From contig NZ_JAQGMM010000561.1 of the NCBI RefSeq assembly GCF_028292365.1, forward strand, positions 1-37,889: DNA of 37,889 bases. The letters run 5' to 3'. Below the pieces are notes generated by a model. It worked only from the letters and a program-made list of their open reading frames with translations. It was not told the origin of the DNA and ran no database searches. The translations under genes and the position numbers were made by a program. Each line of letters opens with the position of its first letter. The first letter of the stretch is position 1. The DNA is from Caballeronia sp. GTDB lineage: Bacteria; Pseudomonadota; Gammaproteobacteria; Burkholderiales; Burkholderiaceae. Below are positions 25,042 to 33,705 of this stretch, in pieces.

Positions 25042-26650
25042 TGCCCACGTTGGCGACATCAAGGGTGCACTCGGCACGATCGCCCAACATGACACGGGTG
25101 CGCGCACCAATTGGTGGGCACGCGTACGCACGCTCCTGGCCATTCTTGGTCCCGGCCTGATCGTGATGGTCGGCGACAACGACGCCGGCGCTTTCGGCAC
25201 CTACACACAAGCGGGTCAGAACTACGGCACAACGTTGCTCTGGACGCTGCTGTTGCTGGTCCCGGTTCTATTCGTCAACCAGGAAATGGTGCTGCGCCTG
25301 GGGGCGGTCACGGGAGTCGGTCACGCTCGCCTGATCTTCGAACGGTTTGGAAAGTTCTGGGGCGCCTTTAGCGTCATCGACCTGTTTATTCTTAATGCGC
25401 TGACTATTGTGACCGAGTTTATCGGCATCACGTTTGTCCTCGATTTCTTCGGTATTTCCAAAATCATGGGGGTGTGCATTGCCGCAGCCCTGACCATGGC
25501 GGCCGTCAGTACAGGAAGCTTTAGACGCTTCGAACGGTTCGCAATTGGCCTATGCCTGTTGAGCCTGCTGCTTGTTCCCGTGCTGGTGTCTATCCATCCG
25601 CCCGTGTCGCAGATGGCACGCAACTTCCTCGTGCCGACTTGGCCGGCGCAGTCGAAACTGAGCGACGTGATGTTGCTCGTGATCGGCATTGTTGGCACGA
25701 CCGTTGCGCCATGGCAATTGTTCTTCCAGCAAAGCTATGTGATCGACAAGCGCATCACGCCGCGTTTCATGAAGTATGAAAAAGCCGACCTGTTGATTGG
25801 AATTATCTTCGTGATCATCGGCGGCGTTGCAATGATGTCGTTCTGCGCCGAGCTGTACGCAGGCAAGCCAGAGTTCGGCAATTTCACCGACGCAGGCGGA
25901 GTAATCGCCGGCCTGAGCAGATACGCGGGACGCACGAGCGCCACGCTGTTCGCCGTGGCGTTGCTTGACGCGTGCATCATTGGTGCTGCTGCGGTGTCGC
26001 TGTCGACTGCGTATGCTGTTGGCGATGTATTCAAGATTCGTCACTCGCTGCACCGCGGCGTGTCAGACGCAAAAGGTTTCTATCTGGTGTACTTCGGTAT
26101 TGTGGCTGCTGCCGCCGCACTTGTGCTCATTCCTGGCAGCCCGCTTGGACTGTTGACGGAAGCCGTGCAGACACTCGCGGGCGTTTTGTTGCCTAGCGCT
26201 ACGGTTTTCCTGCTGTTATTGTGCAACGACAAGGCGGTGCTGGGTCCCTGGGCCAACTCGAAGAAGCTGAACGTTTTCACGGGCGCTGTAATTTGGGTGC
26301 TGGTCATGTTGTCGATTATCCTGACGGCATCCGTTGTGTATCCGGACATCGCCGGTGAGACCATTCTTGAAGTGCTGGGCGGCGGAACGACGTTGGCCGT
26401 GGCGGGATATCTGGGCATGGTAATTTTTCGCAAACATAGCCACGACCCAGCGAACGGCGCGCAAGCACGCGCTGGGCAAGGCTATCTGAAGCAAGCGCGG
26501 GATACGTGGCGCATGCCGCCGCTGGATCAACTGCCGCCGCCGAACCTTACGCTGACAAAGCGGATCTGGATGGGCGTGCTTCGCGGTTACCTGATCGTGG
26601 CGGTCGGGCTGGTGGTGGTGAAGGTCGTACAAATGATCTGGTTGCACTAA
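24992..26650 (+). CDS. NRAMP-like divalent cation transporter with altered metal site
   Basis: A 552-residue membrane protein of the NRAMP (SLC11) superfamily with about 11-12 hydrophobic segments. GPGLIVMVGDNDAGAF marks TM1 and VAPWQLFFQQSYV marks TM6. In canonical Mn/Fe NRAMPs these read DPGN and MPH. Here Asp64 is kept but Pro, Asn and Met are Ala65, Ala67 and Ala239, and His is Trp241. Loss of the methionine is reported for NRAMP-related Mg2+ transporters, so Mg2+ or another hard ion is plausible and Mn2+ less so. A hydrophilic N-terminal tail of about 40 residues and a C-terminal loop with HSHDP precede the last helix. The ATG lacks a strong Shine-Dalgarno. It is preceded by the long leader described separately and follows mntP in the same direction, about 1.2 kb away. 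Annotation as plain MntH would be misleading. Confidence 0.85.
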   Translation: MSTPSQVLPPRTAVLDDAHVGDIKGALGTIAQHDTGARTNWWARVRTLLAILGPGLIVMVGDNDAGAFGTYTQAGQNYGTTLLWTLLLLVPVLFVNQEMVLRLGAVTGVGHARLIFERFGKFWGAFSVIDLFILNALTIVTEFIGITFVLDFFGISKIMGVCIAAALTMAAVSTGSFRRFERFAIGLCLLSLLLVPVLVSIHPPVSQMARNFLVPTWPAQSKLSDVMLLVIGIVGTTVAPWQLFFQQSYVIDKRITPRFMKYEKADLLIGIIFVIIGGVAMMSFCAELYAGKPEFGNFTDAGGVIAGLSRYAGRTSATLFAVALLDACIIGAAAVSLSTAYAVGDVFKIRHSLHRGVSDAKGFYLVYFGIVAAAAALVLIPGSPLGLLTEAVQTLAGVLLPSATVFLLLLCNDKAVLGPWANSKKLNVFTGAVIWVLVMLSIILTASVVYPDIAGETILEVLGGGTTLAVAGYLGMVIFRKHSHDPANGAQARAGQGYLKQARDTWRMPPLDQLPPPNLTLTKRIWMGVLRGYLIVAVGLVVVKVVQMIWLH

Positions 26651-26786
26651 CAGCAATGCGCGGGCGTGGCTTCGTTTGTTATCACGGGGTCATGTCCAGT
26701 CTCTCCGGTCCTGGCGTGCTTCATCGTTAGTTCCACCAAGACCGTCGAAGCGCGCAATCAATGCAATAGCCGACGAAGGATTGGCG

Positions 26787-27014
26787 ATGGACCAAAATCA
26801 GCTTCGCCACACAATCAGCCTGACGCGCCGCTTGATCGGGCTGATTGTTCTTCTGCTATTCGCCATTCTCAATCCCACGACGCGGTCGTTCACTCCCAAC
26901 CCGATGCGGGTATCGGCGCAGTCGGATGTCAGCGTTGAAAAACACTGGGTCGTCACAGGCTATTGCCGGGTGTATGGAAAGTATTGCCTCGGCAAATTCA
27001 TGGGCAGTATGTAG
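26787..27014 (+). CDS. Small membrane or exported hypothetical protein
   Basis: 75 residues from the ATG at 26787, chosen for the GAAGGA Shine-Dalgarno 6 nt upstream. A basic N-terminus is followed by one hydrophobic helix (about 15-32, RRLIGLIVLLLFAILNP), then a polar stretch and a Cys-containing C-terminus (VVTGYCRVYGKYCLGKF). This could be a signal-anchored protein with two cysteines on the periplasmic side. It ends 14 bp before the convergent LysR gene. No recognisable family; moderately convincing because of start signal and helix. Confidence 0.5.
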   Translation: MDQNQLRHTISLTRRLIGLIVLLLFAILNPTTRSFTPNPMRVSAQSDVSVEKHWVVTGYCRVYGKYCLGKFMGSM

Positions 27015-27028
27015 GGCGCCCGGAGCGC

Positions 27029-27970
27029 TTACCCGGGACCAAGCATACGGTCGTTAAGCGCTTGCTGTTCGCGGCTTCGCGTGAGAATCCAGCGATGAAA
27101 AGCGCGGCAGTGCGGCTGGTCGAAGCTGCTGGCCTGCCAGGTCAGGAAATAGGGCGAGGGCAGTGCAACGCCGACCGGAAACGGCAACACGAGGCGGCCC
27201 GCGCTCAGGTCATCGACAATCATCGATGTCTGCGCCAGCACGAAGCCATGACCTTCAATGGCCGCCTGTATCGCGAGTCCTGACAACGAAAACACCAGGC
27301 GATTGCTGCGCATGTCCTCGGGACACTCAATGCCTTTGGTGGCAAACCATTCGCCCCAGGATGGCGGCGAGGAAAACTTGGGAAACCAGTCTATCGACAG
27401 CAACGGGTAAGCCAGGATGTCGTCCAGCTCGACGAGCGGTTTCCCGGTGTTGAGCAACCGGGGGCTGCATACAGGTACCACACTGTCGCGAAAGAGTTCG
27501 ACCGTAGTACCCGCATGATTGAGGCGCTCGCCGTAGGTAATGCGGAAGTCGATCTCGGGGCCATCGGGCGACGGCTCTGAATGCGTGCCGTCCAGATACA
27601 CATCCAGTTCCGGGTGCGCGCTTTGCCACTCGTAGATGCGCGGCGCAAGCCACTTTGACAGCAGCGAGGGCAACGCGCTCACGCTGAGGCTGCGCCTGTT
27701 CCTGACGCGTTCAATCTCGGCGCCAGCCACGCGCAGGCTTTCGAATGCCGCTGCGCAGGTCTCGTGATAACGCACGCCTGCTGCGGTCAGGCGAAGGCGC
27801 TTGCCTTCTTTTGCCAGCAGCCGCATGCCCAATGAATCTTCCAGGATCTTGATCTGCTGGCTGACCGCGCCCGGCGAAACGCCGAGCCGGCGCGCTGTCT
27901 CGACCACTCCCCCGCAACGGCCCAGGGTGTCGAATACCTGTAACGCTCGCAATGGCGGAAGTGTGTCCAT
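27029..27970 (-). CDS. LysR-family transcriptional regulator (GcvA-like)
   Basis: 313 residues. The N-terminal winged helix-turn-helix (about 18-40, GVVETARRLGVSPGAVSQQIKILE) has the family SxGAVSQQI pattern, and the C-terminal half is a periplasmic-binding-like co-inducer domain (about 90-300). The sequence resembles the GcvA/glycine-cleavage regulator branch (LPPLRALQVFD N-terminus). It is transcribed divergently from the Rieske oxygenase operon. A perfect 15-bp palindrome, TTTAGAAATTCTAAA, sits 26 bp upstream of its start and 118 bp upstream of the oxygenase ATG. It therefore probably represses itself and activates the oxygenase genes on an aromatic inducer (inference). Confidence 0.92.
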   Translation of the reverse strand: MDTLPPLRALQVFDTLGRCGGVVETARRLGVSPGAVSQQIKILEDSLGMRLLAKEGKRLRLTAAGVRYHETCAAAFESLRVAGAEIERVRNRRSLSVSALPSLLSKWLAPRIYEWQSAHPELDVYLDGTHSEPSPDGPEIDFRITYGERLNHAGTTVELFRDSVVPVCSPRLLNTGKPLVELDDILAYPLLSIDWFPKFSSPPSWGEWFATKGIECPEDMRSNRLVFSLSGLAIQAAIEGHGFVLAQTSMIVDDLSAGRLVLPFPVGVALPSPYFLTWQASSFDQPHCRAFHRWILTRSREQQALNDRMLGPG

Positions 27971-27995
27971 GGTTAGCGGCTAAGCCCCAGTTCGT

Positions 27996-28010
27996 TTTAG
28001 AAATTCTAAA
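27996..28010. promoter_or_regulatory. LysR operator (T-N11-A-type palindrome)
   Basis: TTTAGAA and TTCTAAA flank a single central A, a perfect 15-bp inverted repeat that contains the T-N11-A pattern expected of LysR-type binding sites. It lies between the divergent regulator and oxygenase genes. Confidence 0.65.
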
Positions 28011-28128
28011 CGATGCCAAAGCTTTAACCCTCTGTTCTTTTCAATTTTGAGTTCCTAAGCTGGATCCCAAGAGATTAGACGGGCAGAACAGTCGCAATGG
28101 CTGGCATCCGAATGGAACGGAGAGGGCA

Positions 28129-29181
28129 ATGTTCTTAAGAAACGCATGGTACGTGGCGGCATGGAGCAGCGAGATTGGCGACGGCCTGCATCCCGTGATG
28201 CTGTTGGGCGAGCCGGTGGTTTTGTATCGCAAACCTGACGGCACGGTGGCCGCGCTGGAAGACGCTTGTCCGCACCGGAAGCTGCCTTTGTCGATGGGAC
28301 GCCTGCAGGACGGCCAGATTGAATGCGGTTACCACGGCCTTACATTCGATTGCGCGGGAACTTGCGTGCGAGCACCGGGCATGGCGAGGATTCCACCTGC
28401 CGCACGCGTTCGAAGCTACCCCGTTGAAGAGCGTTACGGCCTGGTCTGGATCTGGATGGGCTCGCCGCAGCAGGCGAATGCGGACACTATTTTCGCGGTC
28501 GAGGAATGGGACGATCCTGCCTGGGGCATGAACCAGGGCGACGCAATGACAGTCGCATGCAACTATCTGTATGTGACGGACAACCTGCTTGATCCGTCAC
28601 ATGTTGCATGGGTTCACCCGTCCTCGTTCGGCAACGCGGCCTGCGAATCCGAGCCGTTGAAAACGACGGTGACGGATGACGGCGTAGCCGTGTCGCGCTG
28701 GATGCGAGACGTGGAAGTGGCGCCCTTTTATGCGCGCTTCGTGAAATTCTCGGGACGCTGCGATCGCAAGCAGCATTACGAAGTCCGCTTTCCATCGCAT
28801 GCGATTATCAAGGCGGTGTTCACGCCCTCAGGCACGGGGTCCGACGAGGGCCCGCTGCACGAGCAAGTCTTCCTGATGAACTCGTACAACTTCATGACGC
28901 CGATCGATGAATCGAACACGCGCTATTTCTGGTTCCAGATGCGCAATTTCGATCAACGCGATGAAAACGTGTCGCGTCAATTCAACGAGGACGTTCGTCA
29001 CGCGTTCGAAGAGGACCGCTTGATCCTGACCGCGGTCCATGCGGGCATGGCGAACAAGCGAACGCCTAATCTCGACCTGCCGCTCGACGCCGGGCCGTTG
29101 CGCTTTCGACGCAGCCTGCAACGGCTGATCGAGGCGCAGACGCAGGCTCTGGAACCTGCAGCGCTCGACACCGTCCGGTAG
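28129..29181 (+). CDS. Rieske aromatic-ring oxygenase, VanA-like
   Basis: A 350-residue terminal oxygenase component. The Rieske [2Fe-2S] ligands are Cys47-x-His49 and Cys66-x2-His69 (CPH, CGYH). The mononuclear iron ligands are His158 and His163 in DNLLDPSHVAWVH. Length and layout match vanillate O-demethylase-type single-subunit oxygenases (about 350), which monooxygenate or demethylate aromatic acids. The substrate cannot be told from sequence. It is followed 2 bp later by its reductase, so the two form an electron chain: NAD(P)H to reductase to Rieske centre to iron site. The divergent LysR gene and palindrome suggest induction by the substrate. The ATG at 28129 gives the typical FLRNAWYVAAWSSEI N-terminus. 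Confidence 0.9.
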   Translation: MFLRNAWYVAAWSSEIGDGLHPVMLLGEPVVLYRKPDGTVAALEDACPHRKLPLSMGRLQDGQIECGYHGLTFDCAGTCVRAPGMARIPPAARVRSYPVEERYGLVWIWMGSPQQANADTIFAVEEWDDPAWGMNQGDAMTVACNYLYVTDNLLDPSHVAWVHPSSFGNAACESEPLKTTVTDDGVAVSRWMRDVEVAPFYARFVKFSGRCDRKQHYEVRFPSHAIIKAVFTPSGTGSDEGPLHEQVFLMNSYNFMTPIDESNTRYFWFQMRNFDQRDENVSRQFNEDVRHAFEEDRLILTAVHAGMANKRTPNLDLPLDAGPLRFRRSLQRLIEAQTQALEPAALDTVR

Positions 29182-29183
29182 CC

Positions 29184-30287
29184 ATGCAAGAGGCAACTGA
29201 ACCGCGAGCGTTCAAGCGGATGCGCATCGTTGATGTACAGCGGGAATGCAGCGTCATCAAATCGTTCGTGCTTGAAGCCGAGGACGGTGCGTTGCTGCCG
29301 GCTTTCTTGCCGGGCCAATTTGTCCAGGTGCGTATCACCTGCGCTGACGGGCAGCGCTTGCTGCGGCATTACAGCCTGTCCGGCGATCCTGCCGAGCGCA
29401 CACGCTGGCGTATTTCGGTCAAGCATCAGCTCGCGCCGGCGGATCGGGGCGAACTGCATGATGGGCGGGTGTCGAGCCATCTGCATGGGGTTATCGAGGT
29501 AGGCGCTACGCTTGATGTTGCCGGTCCGGCCGGTGCGTTCGTACTCGATGAGCAGAGCGATCGTCCAGTCGTGTTGTTAAGCGGTGGCGTTGGCGTGACG
29601 CCGATGCTCAGCATGTTGCATCGCCTGTGTGCGACGTCGCGGCGTCGTGTCTATTTCATACACGCATGCGAAAACGGCGGCGTGCACGCATTCCGGGATG
29701 AGGTCGTGCGCCTGCAGGCGAGCAGGGAGGGTGTACTCACGCATATCTGTTATCGCACGCCTGAACCAACGGACGTCGCCGGGCAGCGCTTTGACAGCCA
29801 CGGCCTGATCACGCGCGAGACCCTGCAACGCTTGTTGCCGCTCGACGACTACGACGTTTATCTGTGCGGCCCTACGCGCTTCATGCAGGCGAACTTCCGG
29901 TTGCTCCGGAGCCTCGGTGTTGATAAAGCCCGTATCCGGCATGAGTTCTTTGGACCTGCCTCGGTGCTTGAGCTGGAAGAGGTCGACGTGCCGTCTTCGC
30001 CCGAGCCTTCAGTTGCATTGGACGCCTCCGTGCCCGCCGTTCATTTCATGCCCTCCGGCAAGACGGTTGCATGGGACCCGTCATGTCATTCATTGCTGGA
30101 CTTTGCCGAAGCGGCGGGCTTTAAACCGCCGTTCAGTTGCCGCGCAGGGTTGTGCGGGTGTTGTGCCAGTCAGTTGATCGACGGCGCGGTCGAGTACTTC
30201 GAGCAACCGCTCGATGAACCGCGCGAGGGCGAAGTGGTGCTGTGTTGTGCAAGACCATCAACTGCCATCACCCTACAAATTGCTTAG
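29184..30287 (+). CDS. Ferredoxin-reductase component, VanB/phthalate-dioxygenase-reductase-like
   Basis: 367 residues in three parts. An FMN/FAD-binding domain (RHYSLS near residue 54) is followed by an NAD-binding domain (GGVGVTPMLSML, about 133-144, and YLCGPTRFM). A C-terminal plant-type [2Fe-2S] ferredoxin follows, with Cys319, Cys324, Cys327 and a later Cys in VLCCARP. The gene starts 2 bp after the oxygenase stop, so the partners are translationally coupled. It passes electrons from NAD(P)H to the Rieske oxygenase. The frame overlaps the upstream region of the next gene by nothing that matters. No defect is visible. Confidence 0.9.
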   Translation: MQEATEPRAFKRMRIVDVQRECSVIKSFVLEAEDGALLPAFLPGQFVQVRITCADGQRLLRHYSLSGDPAERTRWRISVKHQLAPADRGELHDGRVSSHLHGVIEVGATLDVAGPAGAFVLDEQSDRPVVLLSGGVGVTPMLSMLHRLCATSRRRVYFIHACENGGVHAFRDEVVRLQASREGVLTHICYRTPEPTDVAGQRFDSHGLITRETLQRLLPLDDYDVYLCGPTRFMQANFRLLRSLGVDKARIRHEFFGPASVLELEEVDVPSSPEPSVALDASVPAVHFMPSGKTVAWDPSCHSLLDFAEAAGFKPPFSCRAGLCGCCASQLIDGAVEYFEQPLDEPREGEVVLCCARPSTAITLQIA

Positions 30288-30337
30288 CAAAGCAAATTAG
30301 TCAATCACCCGCGAAAATAAAATTTTGGAAAGAGACC

Positions 30338-31441
30338 ATGAACCGGTATTTCATTGAAGCCCCAGGCTTTACCGCCCAGCGTGAGCGTTTTCTTGAAGCC
30401 GCACGGGCTGCCGGCGCCGAACTCACGGAGTTCGAGCATCCAATGCGCGGTCCCCGCCGTGAACTGCTCGCCACCGACGTAGCGGTGATCGGCGATCCGC
30501 TTGCGCCCAAGCGGTTTATTGTCGTCTCCGGCACGCATGGTATTGAAGGGTATTACGGTTCCGAATCGCAGATTGCGTTCCTTCATTTATTGCAAAAACG
30601 TGCGCTACCGGCTGACGTCTGCGTGGTCATGGTGCATCTGATCAACCCTTGGGGAACGGCCTGGTTGCGTCGAGTCAATGAGGACAACGTCGACCTTAAC
30701 CGGAACTACATCGCGTTTAACGAGCCGTTGCCGGACAACGCGCGCTATGAGGATTTTCACACCCTCTATTTGTGTCGCGACCTTGACGGTCCCGCTCGCC
30801 GCCGTGCCGACGAACGGTTGGCCGATGAGATCGAAAGACGGGGTCTCGCCACGGTAATGAGCATTGTGGAGGCAGGGCAGTACGCTCATGCCGATGGCAT
30901 CTTCTTCGGCGGTCAGCAGGCCACCTGGAGCAACCAGACCTTGCGCGCCATCGCGAAGCGTTTTATGGAAGGCGCGCGTACAGCCATGTGTTTCGATTTG
31001 CATACCGGGGCGGGCGCGTTCGGTCATGCCATGTTGATGGCGGTCGCACAGGAAACCTACCCCGCACTCGCCAAGTCACAGTCGGTTTTCGGCCCGTGGC
31101 TCTACACGGTCATCACCGGACCCGCTGCTACCACTGACTCAGGAATCGCGGCGACGGCGACCGGTTACACGTCACAGGCGCTGCTCGATTCACTGCCCGG
31201 CACGGACTTGATGCAATTGGTTATCGAATGCGGGACCTACGACGGCGTTCGTGGACATCGTGCGCTAAGGGACGATCACTGGTTGCATTTGTACGGCGAT
31301 CCTGAAGACGAAACGGGGCGCCGGATCAAGACGGCGCTGGCGGAACATTTCTACCCCGCGGATCAGGATTGGCGGGAGCTCACCCAGCTACGCACGCGGC
31401 AGATTTTTGAGCGTGGGTTGCTGGCTTTGCAGACAGCCTAG
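30338..31441 (+). CDS. DUF2817 metallohydrolase (M14-like carboxypeptidase fold)
   Basis: 367 residues from the ATG at 30338, supported by GGAAAGAGA just upstream; longer open frame sequence before it overlaps the reductase gene and is rejected. The zinc-site pattern HGIEG (His67, Glu70) is in place. The downstream VNEDNVDLNRNY block and CFDLHTGAGAFG histidine motif also fit the M14/DUF2817 family. A possible catalytic Glu lies in VIECGTYDG. Family members are thought to cleave amide or peptide bonds, but the substrate is unproven. It is same-strand, 50 bp after the Rieske reductase, and 150 bp before an amino-acid-binding protein gene, suggesting a pathway that acts on an amino-acid conjugate (inference). 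Confidence 0.82.
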   Translation: MNRYFIEAPGFTAQRERFLEAARAAGAELTEFEHPMRGPRRELLATDVAVIGDPLAPKRFIVVSGTHGIEGYYGSESQIAFLHLLQKRALPADVCVVMVHLINPWGTAWLRRVNEDNVDLNRNYIAFNEPLPDNARYEDFHTLYLCRDLDGPARRRADERLADEIERRGLATVMSIVEAGQYAHADGIFFGGQQATWSNQTLRAIAKRFMEGARTAMCFDLHTGAGAFGHAMLMAVAQETYPALAKSQSVFGPWLYTVITGPAATTDSGIAATATGYTSQALLDSLPGTDLMQLVIECGTYDGVRGHRALRDDHWLHLYGDPEDETGRRIKTALAEHFYPADQDWRELTQLRTRQIFERGLLALQTA

Positions 31442-31462
31442 CTGACTACGGCATGGCTAAGC

Positions 31463-31492
31463 CTTAAGCAACTTAAGCAGCTTAAGCAACTT
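31463..31492 (+). repeat. Tandem 9-bp repeat (CTTAAGCAA type, three copies)
   Basis: CTTAAGCAA, CTTAAGCAG and CTTAAGCAA follow each other without spacing, then CTT. Located in the 150-bp gap between the DUF2817 gene and the binding-protein gene. Each unit contains the AflII-like palindrome CTTAAG. Confidence 0.75.
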
Positions 31493-31591
31493 GCACAAAG
31501 CCCGAGCGCACAACCCACCTTACAAGCGGTCTTATCAACCTTAGCCGGCAACGCATTCAACGATGCGGCTATTCAGTCGAACTGGAGCATC

Positions 31592-32377
31592 ATGAAAAAG
31601 GCACTGGCTGGTGTGGCGTTAGGTATGGCGATGTCACTTGCCGCGTTCTGCGTGCAAGCGAAAGACGCGAGCGAACTTCGCTTCGGCGTTGACCCGACCT
31701 ATGCGCCGTTCGAATCGAAAGCGCCGTCGGGGCAATTGGTAGGCTTCGAGATCGACCTGGGCAACGAAATTTGCAAGCGGCTGGATCTCAAATGCGTCTG
31801 GGTTGAAACCGGTTTCGACGGCATCATCCCTGCGCTTCAAGGCCGCAAGTTCGATGCCATTCTGTCGGCCATGTCGATTACCCCGAAGCGCGAGGAACAG
31901 GTTGCGTTTTCAGTGCCGCTGTTCAATACGCCTAGCCGGCTGATCGGTAAAGAAGGGGCGGATATCAAGCCGACGGTGGCATCGTTGACAGGCAAGAAAG
32001 TTGGGGTCGCACAGGGCTCCACACAAGAGGCTTACGCGAAAGCGAACTGGGCGCCGAGCGGGATCGAGGTGGTGTCGTATGCGAATCAGGAACAGGTGTT
32101 CACGGACCTGCAGGCCGGGCGTATTGATGTCACGCTGACCGACATGATTGCAGGCAGCCAGGGGTTTCTCAAGACACCGCGAGGCAAGGGTTTCGCGTTC
32201 GTCGGAGACCCGGTGAGCGACGCGAAGACCTTGGGTAAGGGAGCGGGTATTGGCGTGCGCAAGGACGATACCGCGCTGCGCACGAAACTCGATCACGCTA
32301 TCGATTCGATGATGAAAGACGGAACGTATAAAAAAATCGAGCGTCGCTATTTTGATTTCGATATTTCGGGAAGTTGA
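31592..32377 (+). CDS. Periplasmic amino-acid-binding protein (SBP_bac_3, lysine/arginine/ornithine type)
   Basis: 261 residues. The signal peptide (about 1-23, MKKALAGVALGMAMSLAAFC to VQA) is followed by the SBP_bac_3 fold: ELRFGVDPTYAPFESKAPSGQLVGFEIDLGNEICKRL near the N-terminus, then the GFDGIIPALQGRKFDAILSAMSITPKR motif typical of polar-amino-acid receptors. It delivers ligand to an ABC importer, but no permease or ATPase gene is in the window, so its partner lies elsewhere or the gene acts as a sensor feed. It ends the plus-strand run with the oxygenase genes; cotranscription is plausible but the 150-bp gap leaves room for its own promoter. Ligand specificity is not certain. Confidence 0.9.
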   Translation: MKKALAGVALGMAMSLAAFCVQAKDASELRFGVDPTYAPFESKAPSGQLVGFEIDLGNEICKRLDLKCVWVETGFDGIIPALQGRKFDAILSAMSITPKREEQVAFSVPLFNTPSRLIGKEGADIKPTVASLTGKKVGVAQGSTQEAYAKANWAPSGIEVVSYANQEQVFTDLQAGRIDVTLTDMIAGSQGFLKTPRGKGFAFVGDPVSDAKTLGKGAGIGVRKDDTALRTKLDHAIDSMMKDGTYKKIERRYFDFDISGS

Positions 32378-32444
32378 AAATGGTTGATCGAGCGAGAGGC
32401 GAACTCGCTCGCAGTGCGGCAGGAAGCGTGCGCGTGGTCTGAAA

Positions 32445-32473
32445 CGTCCAGCGGCAGGTCTATCCGCTGGACG
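32445..32473. terminator. Perfect hairpin between convergent genes
   Basis: CGTCCAGCGG (32445-32454) pairs with CCGCTGGACG (32464-32473) around a 9-nt loop, between the convergent binding-protein and dehydrogenase genes. There is no strong T-run on either strand, so it is a likely but imperfect bidirectional terminator. Confidence 0.6.
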
Positions 32474-32503
32474 CCAACACGAACTGGTAATCGCACCAGG
32501 TCT

Positions 32504-33649
32504 TTAAAAGGTCCCGGGCAGCAGGATCTGATCGTTCACGCGCCGGATGTCGGTGTGCCCGCAAAAGGCCATGGTGGTGTCGAGTTCCTTGTGGATGACC
32601 TGCAGGCATCGCTCAACACCGGCCTCACCCATTGCGCCCAGCCCGTACAGGAAACTGCGGCCGATCAGCGTGCCCTTCGCACCGAGCGCCACGGCTTTCA
32701 GCACGTCCTGTCCGCTGCGGATGCCGCCATCCACCCACACTTCAATTCTTTTTCCCACCTCGCTCGCAATCTCGGGTAATGCGGAGATCGACGATGGCGC
32801 GCCGTCGAGCTGGCGGCCGCCGTGGTTCGAGACGATCATTGCATCGGCGCCGCTGTCAGCGGCAAGGCGCGCGTCTTCCACATCCATGATGCCCTTAAGG
32901 ATGAGCTTGCCGCCCCACAGGTTCTTGACCCACTCGACATCTGCCCAGCTCAAGCCCGGATCGAATTGTTCGGCGGTCCATGAACTCAGCGATGAGAGAT
33001 CGCCCACGCCCTTTGCATGACCGACGATGTTGCCAAAACTGCGCCGCTTGGTGCCGAGCATGCCGAGGCACCAGCGTGGTTTCGTCGCGAGGTTCATGAG
33101 GTTCGGCAACGTCAGCTTGGGCGGCGCCGACAGCCCGTTCTTGATGTCCTTGTGCCGCTGACCGAGGATCTGCAAGTCGAGCGTGAGCATCAGCGCGCTG
33201 CACTTCGCGGCCCGGGCGCGCTCGATCAGCCGCACGATGAAGTCGCGGTCGCGCATCATGTAAAGCTGGAACCAGAATGGTTTGGTGGTGTGTGCCGCCA
33301 CGTCCTCGATCGAGCAGATGCTCATGGTGGACAAGGTGAACGGGACACCGAACTTCTCCGCCGCGCGCGCGGCGAGGATCTCGCCGTCGGCATGTTGCAT
33401 GCCGGTCAATCCCGTCGGGGCGAGCGCCACCGGCATGGCGACTTCCTGACCAACCATTTCCGTGCGTGTGCTGCGGCCCGCCATGTTGACCGCTACGCGC
33501 TGACGCAGCTTGATGCGCTGGAAGTCGCTTTCATTGGCCCGGTAGGTGCTCTCGGTCCACGAGCCGCTATCGGCGTAATCGTAGAACATGCGCGGGACGC
33601 GCCGCTGCGCGAGCACGCGCAAATCCTCGATGCAGGTAATCACTGGCAC
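32504..33649 (-). CDS. FMN-dependent alpha-hydroxyacid dehydrogenase (LldD-like)
   Basis: 381 residues, the usual length of L-lactate dehydrogenase (quinone) LldD and its relatives. Visible family features are the N-terminal YDYADSGSWTESTYRANE, the catalytic-base histidine in VSNHGGRQLDG, and the FMN phosphate region (VWVDGGIRSGQDVLKAVALGAKGTLIGRSFLYG). It oxidises an (S)-2-hydroxy acid, such as L-lactate or mandelate, to the keto acid. Whether it is LldD itself or a mandelate-type enzyme cannot be decided from sequence alone. It is convergent with the amino-acid-binding protein, 126 bp apart with a hairpin between. No adjacent lactate permease or LldR regulator is seen, which argues against a classic lld operon. 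Confidence 0.9.
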   Translation of the reverse strand: MPVITCIEDLRVLAQRRVPRMFYDYADSGSWTESTYRANESDFQRIKLRQRVAVNMAGRSTRTEMVGQEVAMPVALAPTGLTGMQHADGEILAARAAEKFGVPFTLSTMSICSIEDVAAHTTKPFWFQLYMMRDRDFIVRLIERARAAKCSALMLTLDLQILGQRHKDIKNGLSAPPKLTLPNLMNLATKPRWCLGMLGTKRRSFGNIVGHAKGVGDLSSLSSWTAEQFDPGLSWADVEWVKNLWGGKLILKGIMDVEDARLAADSGADAMIVSNHGGRQLDGAPSSISALPEIASEVGKRIEVWVDGGIRSGQDVLKAVALGAKGTLIGRSFLYGLGAMGEAGVERCLQVIHKELDTTMAFCGHTDIRRVNDQILLPGTF

Positions 33650-33705
33650 GTTTCTCTCTCGCTACGGGAACGGGAGGATGAGTATACGGTTTAACGCGCC
33701 TGAAT

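Noticed and set aside
24992..26650. Annotation of the transporter as a standard manganese importer MntH
   Set aside because: The DPGN and MPH metal-site motifs are altered to DAGA and APW, so the substrate cannot be assumed.
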